A model generated the notes under the pieces. That model was not told the DNA's origin, searched no databases, and saw nothing but the letters and a program-made list of their open reading frames with translations. DNA of 64,000 nt from Metarhizium brunneum (lineage: Eukaryota > Ascomycota > Sordariomycetes > Hypocreales > Clavicipitaceae): contig NC_089423.1 in NCBI RefSeq assembly GCF_013426205.1, positions 4,712,001 to 4,776,000 on the forward strand, read 5' to 3'. The first letter of the stretch is position 1. The number at the start of each line of letters is the position of its first letter. The position numbers and the translations under genes were made by a program. Below, piece by piece: positions 58,577 through 64,000 of the stretch.

Positions 58577-61180
58577 TTACCACCCCTTCTTTCGAGCAAA
58601 TCGCTTGTTGAGCAGGGCAAGCACCTTGGGTACGTTGAACTGCACATACTCCAGATCGAGCTCATCCTGGTTATCCTTTTGCATCTCAAGCAAATCGTCC
58701 AGCTTGAGGTCGAGTTCCAAAAGACCCCGGTTGCGACCTACGCAAGACCATATTAGCACATTGGGTCTTCCTCAGAGTTTGCTATCACACATGTCTTACC
58801 TTTATAGTGGAGCGAAATAACAAATGTACCTGGTAAAGGGCTAGTGAAGTTGAAGTAGATGTTGGCCCGTCTGTTATCCGGAACATTACTCTTCTGAATC
58901 ACTCCCTCCCTCTCAAGCTGCTGATGCGTGAACTTGTAGGGTCCTAACACCTGCTGCTTCTGCTGCTTCCGCTTTGTGCCCTCGCTCTGAGACCGCACAT
59001 TGTGCAAATAGCTCTTATATGTTTCCAGTTGGCCCACCAAATATGTGTTGTGGTCACGAATCGTCTTGTATACCTCTTCTAGCTTCGCCGACTCAGCAAT
59101 GACGCCTTCCTTGAGTGAGCCGAGATGCTGCAATTCCTGCTCGACTTCGTCTCGCAATAGATCGAATTGGTCGCTCTTGTCGATAACGCCCAGTTCCTGT
59201 AGCTGCGAAAGCAACTCCATGGCTCTAATGCCTTTGCGAACCATGACAGCATCATTACGGCTCGTTGCTGCAGCATCGGCCACCCGCTCCAAACGCAATG
59301 GCCGTCGCAACACAGCACTGCTTTGTGGAATGGTCCGCAATATCTGCACAAAGATGGACTTGGCCTCCATAAAGAACACTTCCTCCTGTGTGATGTCAAG
59401 CGCTGCGGTTAAATCGTCAATTGCAGTTTCCCATCTGCTAAATAATGGCAAATTGATCACTCTGTTCTCCTTGCGCGGTACTTGAGCTGGAGATGGACCA
59501 AGTTCCGACATAATAACAGCCAGGTGCGAGTTTTCATCCTTGCAGAGCTCTTGATAGTGTTTGTCGATAAGTCCGTGCATGGCGTAAATTTCATTCAATG
59601 TAATATCCAACTCAAGGTCCTTCTTTGACAGCGCAACGTAGTTGTCCATTTCCAAACTCTCGTAAAAGTCACTGACTTCGCAAAGATCCAGCATGAACTT
59701 GTTAATTCTGTCCTTGTTCTGGTGGATGAATGGTTGAAGCTTTGCCATGTAGGGTTCCTTGGCGTATGAAGGCTTGTTCGCAAGATTTTGAAGCATCTTC
59801 GCAATCAAGGTCAGGGTTCGTCTCGGCCGTTCGGCGGGAGTTCCGTCAATAAGCATGTACGATTTGGGGGTAACAATGGCTGGGTTTATGAACCTAAGGA
59901 AGAAGAAACCGCCAATCAAAGTGCAGATAACCTGGTCGTTTGCATCAGGATATTTGCGCTTTGTCAAGCTTCTGATTTGCTTGCAAATCCACCGAATACC
60001 ATAAGGAGCCTCTTCCAGGCCTTCGATAATGGTACTCAAAAATCCATTGGCAATTTCCGTTAGCATAGTGAGTCGGGGCTCGATAATGGCCTGGACTTTG
60101 GGATTTTCGGCAGCCTGTTCACCAGTGATACCTTTGGGCAAATTTGCAGGCAGGGTGCCAGTATCCTCTTCAATCTGTTCCAGCATGCGCTCGTAAACCT
60201 TCAAGGGGTTAATCTCCAGATCCAGGTCTTTCAATTCAATGAGGCTGTTGATCCTGTCGGCTAACACAGTTTTGAGAAAACTCTGACCAGGACCACGACG
60301 AGTATATGTTGTCATCATACGGGACACGGGTGTGTTGGCTCGAAGCAACGAGGAATAATCCGGAGTGTTATCGAACTGGTATGTCAGAACAGACTGATTA
60401 TAGTACTAATGGTTAGCTGACCAGTTCCTTGACTACATTCCAGGGCTAAGAATGAAAATACTGACCTGAAACATGGTTAGAAGCAAATGCTCTTCGCGAC
60501 TTTCGTACTGGTTTCCGTAAATTGTGAACATGACTGTCTGCAGCAGGGAGTCTATTTCGGCCATTGAAACCAGTCTGCACAGATGCGCGATATGCCTGGG
60601 CTCAGATTGCAAGAGAAACAAGAGATTGCCATATTTCTGGGTCTTGTCATCATTTGGGAAAACACCTTCCTGAACCTCGGTAGCATCCTCGAGGTGGCTG
60701 GCGACTTCATTTTGCTGCAGCAGGTCAAATCAGTACATTCAAACTAGACAACAAGAAACGGAAGGTATCCGGCGGTAGGAAGTCCTCACCTCTTCAAGAG
60801 CCATTCGGTTCTGGATGAGAAGAGCGATTCTTGAATCCAGATACCGCACATCCTTTTCAAGAACAAAATTCTTTTTCGACTGGGAAGATATCTTTGATTT
60901 CAAATCTCGCAGTACTTTCTGGGCTGCAAAACAGATAAGTCAGTATGAGTTCTCATATTGACGGCAACGCGAATCTACCTTTGGCAAGATCATCCTCAAT
61001 TTGCATTTCACCCTCGTTTGCTGACATAGACATGTACAGCGCGGACATGGAGTACCGCTTAGACTGGCGCGCCGAGCGTGTTCCATCATAGGACGACATG
61101 GTGTTCTGGCGCGACAAGGGTTGAAACGACGACGACGAAGCAGTTGAGGCTCGAGATGGAGTTTGAAGCATGGTGGGCAT
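58577..61180 (-). CDS. Ras GTPase-activating protein, Gap1/Sar1 type
   Basis: Switches Ras off by stimulating GTP hydrolysis; in fission yeast this class (Gap1/Sar1) restrains Ras1 in mating and polarity. Exons 61180-60979, 60923-60790, 60714-60466, 60393-58800, 58737-58577; 779 residues, in frame throughout. Start [12 protein letters not shown] (ATG three codons later is possible). The Ser-rich N-terminus is followed by coiled coil ([17 protein letters not shown]). The RasGAP domain begins near [16 protein letters not shown] and includes [19 protein letters not shown] (likely Arg-finger region), [13 protein letters not shown] and the signature [16 protein letters not shown]. The RasGAP C-terminal domain follows ([19 protein letters not shown], then [15 protein letters not shown]) and ends [20 protein letters not shown]. 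Intron 3 could use an acceptor 12 nt upstream, adding four residues. An IQGAP relative is unlikely: no calponin or IQ motifs. Confidence 0.93.
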
Positions 61181-61586
61181 GATGAGCGGAGCGGGGCAGA
61201 TGCAGCTTGGTGACAAGATCCAAGAACAACGAGATGAGCCTCTTTCTCCTCAGGAATGTCGCGTTAGGCGGGAGCGCGCGGGTACCAGACCAGGCCCCTT
61301 GCTATATTTTAAGTCGTGCGCTCTAGGCGTTCGCAAAGGGACCCGAATGAGACTATGTGGAACACAGCAGAGTCGAGTGCGCTAAAAAGACAGTCGGCTT
61401 TGATAAGAGGTCATTTATTGTATGCGACAGGTGCGGGTCTGGCAGGTAGAAGCGCTACAAGGACGCCAAATCGCAGCCTCGTTCAATCTGGGTAGAATAA
61501 AATTAACGTCGCAGGTAGTATCGGCTTGGGGAGGAAGGAGACGAGCTGCAAGATGCACTAGACGCAAAGGCAGGCGGCCGACGGGT

Positions 61587-61611
61587 GCGGATGACGGATG
61601 ACGGATGACGG
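61587..61611. repeat. Short tandem repeat, GGATGAC x3
   Basis: Three consecutive copies of the heptamer GGATGAC, upstream of the RasGAP gene. Confidence 0.75.
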
Positions 61612-62126
61612 TGGTACGTTGCACAACCCAAGAGACGAACCAATTGTTGGGGGCTAATCGGTATTGAGCTGCAAGTATCTGCCGGCTGTGCGCGAAGCAG
61701 GGCTTGGGCGACTGCAAATAATGTAGCAAGAATGCAATGCAGTCGTCTTTTCAGGTTTTGTCGGTCGTGAGGATGCAGTCAACAGGCCGTGTCCACAAAG
61801 CATGTGGTTGGCTGGGTAAGGACTTGGAGGCACGGGATATCAATTCTGAGGCTCGGTAGTTTTGCTGTCGGCAAGTCGATCGGGGAGAGAGTTCAAGCGT
61901 GGCTATCAGATAATCGGCGCCCCTATTTGAGAACCGCGGGTTTACTGCCCGTCGAAGGGGCCGTTGGAAGAGTGCAGCGTCGAACACGATGCACTTGCGA
62001 CGAGGCTTTCTGCGCAAAGCAGAGGCGGTGGTGATGTGTTTGAGAAAAGAGAAGGATAATTCCCAGTGCACCAGACGAGGGGCGTGTTGAAGAGATGGCG
62101 GAGACTGGGACTGGGATTAGGCCAAA

Positions 62127-62169
62127 TACTAGTACTAGTACGGAGTCAAGTACTACTACTAGCACTAGC
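62127..62169. repeat. ACTAGT / TACTACTACTAG low-complexity patch
   Basis: ACTAGTACTAGTACGGAGT is followed by a TACTACTACTAGCACTAG run; it also contains one copy of the TACGGAGT word. Confidence 0.7.
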
Positions 62170-62694
62170 CACAAGGAACAAATGACGACTTGGCAAGGAC
62201 AATACGACAGAGGGACGAGGAATTGTGACGAGGGGGGACGAGAAGAGAGGGGGGCCCCAAACTTGACTTGCCATGTCAAACATGCCTGGCTTGACCAAGC
62301 ATGTTAACTCGTGGGCTTACGAGGACGCCAGATATGAGTGAGCAAGGGCCGGTGGCCACTGGAATTGGCCAAGTCGGGGCAAGTCAGGACCAGCCAGGGA
62401 CAGGACGGACAAGTGGGACAGGGGCACAGCCCAATGCTCACGTGTTGCGTGCAAGGAGAGGGAAAGAGAGAGGGAGAGTGGGGTGGGAAGGACCGCCCGT
62501 GGGTCCTGACGTCTGATCTCTGGGATGTGATGGGTACGGAGTACGTACTTGCTGAGCCTCCCTCCGTATTCCAACTTCTAAAGTTGGCAATGCAAAACAC
62601 CAATACTCTTCCAGAACCATTGTAATACAGCTTTTACTACAACACGGCCAAGCCTTCTAAAAAGGCGCCGAATTTCGGGTCGAATTCCTACCGA

Positions 62695-62835
62695 GTGCCT
62701 TAAGTACCTACAGTAGCCAGTTTAGCGAAATGTACGCTGTTCGCAGTGGCGAGCTACCAACCTACTTAAGTACCTAAGTGCTGGGTACTTAGACCTACCT
62801 ACTTAAGTAGGTATGTACAGTAGTAGCTAGGGCGT
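62695..62835. repeat. Cluster of TTAAGTACCTA / TAGGTACTTAA palindromic words
   Basis: Several direct and inverted copies of CTTAAGTACCTA, TACTTAAGTAGGTA and TACAGTAG lie within 140 bp. Related CTAGGTACC words occur near 14206, 34697 and 52663. Confidence 0.7.
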
Positions 62836-64000
62836 CTCCGTGTCTGGAGTCAATCGTAGTAGTACTCATATGTTTTCTTTTTTTATCCTTTAATTCCTTA
62901 CCGAGTACTGGACAGTCAAGGTGCTTCCGCGCCAATAGTCCAGCCCGGGATCCCGAGGACCTCCCCGCCGTCCTTTGCATCCTCGTTTCTGCTCAGCGTT
63001 CTGAAGTTTGCACTCGCGCGAGTACTTACTCGATTGTAGACCGAGGGGTGTGACGCTTGGTCCCACGACGAGATTATCACCCGTACTAACCCAGGGGCGA
63101 TCTGACGCACTGATTCCAAGGCCACCGCTCTTATGACGTCCATCCCATCTTCCTTTGTGTGCCAGAGAGCATTTGCTTTCAAACCAAGCCACAGCTACAG
63201 CCTGTCGCATCTTGGTGTTGGGTGTCAAGTGTCAAATTCCGGACGTCTGGACTCCCTGGGTACCTCGCCAGGTACCTTTTACGGAGGATTACCAGGTGAA
63301 GGTGCTCCAGGGGTCACACAAGGCGCGCAGAGCCAAGGATGGCCCAGTCGCTCCTGCCTCGCCTCCTGCGTTTAATGGTCCATACTGATCAAAAGGGTGC
63401 ATATGTACTCCGTATTATTTTTGTCAATTTTCGATCCGATCAATCATTTTCTCCCAGCATCATCACGCAGCTAATCATTGGCGTTCGCTATACATGTATT
63501 GACTGACTTGTGCATCGACTGTCATTTGTCTCGGCTGTCGAGAATGCTATCTCTCCAACTCTCCTGTTCTGGACCAGGAGCGGCTCAGGCACGAGGCACG
63601 GCTTGGAATTCACATCGGTCCCCTGGCCGCTCAAGCGCTCTTCCGACGTCCGACCACCCCAGAAACCCGGAAAGGGGGTGCCCATACAACTAGACGCGGC
63701 CGCAGCCCTCCATTTTCTAGATCCACCAATTTATTAATGTGCTACAGTACGGAGTACCTACAGCAGGATTTCACGCGTCGAACCCTTTTGCCTCAGCAGA
63801 CGACCGTAGGATGCGCATGGTGTTGTGGACTCACCCTTTTCCGCCCCCAAGTGTCGCTCAAAGTGGACGCCATCGCGGCTTGCCACAAGGATTAGAGCCG
63901 GTCAGGTGTTTCCTTATGCGTTTATCGAGCTTTGTCAGACTACGGCACTCAACCTCAACAAAAGCCCCCCCAAGTCATGTCTGTTCAGTTCATGTCAGAA

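Larger units (their letters stand above)
61181..64000. other. Right-end intergenic stretch, 2.8 kb without a supported gene
   Basis: The first part holds the RasGAP promoter. Small repeats occur at 61587-61611 (GGATGAC), 62127-62169 (ACTAGT/TACTACTA) and 62695-62835 (TTAAGTACCTA palindromes), plus TACGGAGTA words near 62149, 62534, 63404 and 63748. Frames are short and overlap on both strands without domain signatures. Confidence 0.5.

Noticed and set aside
1..64000. CRISPR arrays, rRNA, canonical tRNA or intact transposons
   Set aside because: No spaced direct repeats, B boxes, reverse transcriptase or transposase motifs were seen; the genome is eukaryotic, so CRISPR is not expected.

Overview
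The window looks like nuclear DNA of a filamentous ascomycete. Genes carry short introns (about 50-140 nt) with GTANGT-type donors, CTAAC-like branch sites and YAG acceptors, and they encode typical Pezizomycotina families: Zn2Cys6 regulators, an ACS-type MFS carrier, a fungal RNA14, and an Argonaute. Gene content and the many intergenic TACGGAGTA words suggest Sordariomycetes, probably Hypocreales (an insect- or plant-associated genus such as Metarhizium or Pochonia would fit). The genus is inference only.

Left block (1-4.5 kb): two ribosome-biogenesis genes are divergent across about 390 bp, RPA34 (RNA polymerase I subunit, minus strand, running off the left edge) and GRC3 (polynucleotide 5'-kinase for ITS2 processing, plus strand, 5 exons). 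A gene-empty stretch of about 4 kb follows.

Catabolic and regulatory block (8.4-31.6 kb): Zn2Cys6 regulator (+), intronless MFS anion/cation symporter (-), second Zn2Cys6 regulator (-, 6 exons), intronless ATP-dependent 5-oxoprolinase (+), two small unrecognised spliced genes (-), and a 7-exon amino-acid permease of the basic-amino-acid type (-). Two regulators, two carriers and 5-oxoprolinase suggest, but do not prove, a nitrogen or 5-oxoproline uptake and use neighbourhood.

Gene-poor middle (22-38 kb): mostly short, unsupported reading frames, homopolymer runs and dispersed palindromic words. A secreted GH31 alpha-glucosidase (38.1-41.0 kb) sits between two AT-rich TATACTA-repeat patches. 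A small secreted protein with a PSAV tandem-repeat tail follows at 42.0-42.6 kb.

Right block (44-61 kb): conserved housekeeping and RNA-biology genes. These are an Argonaute with an intact slicer tetrad (-), the cleavage/polyadenylation factor RNA14 (-) divergent from the histone chaperone ASF1 (+), a CorA-like two-membrane-helix protein (-) with a probable GC-AG intron, and a RasGAP of the Gap1/Sar1 family (-). The last 2.8 kb hold no supportable gene. All gene models were spliced by hand; every accepted multi-exon model stays in frame across all junctions. No tRNA, rRNA, CRISPR array or intact transposon was found.
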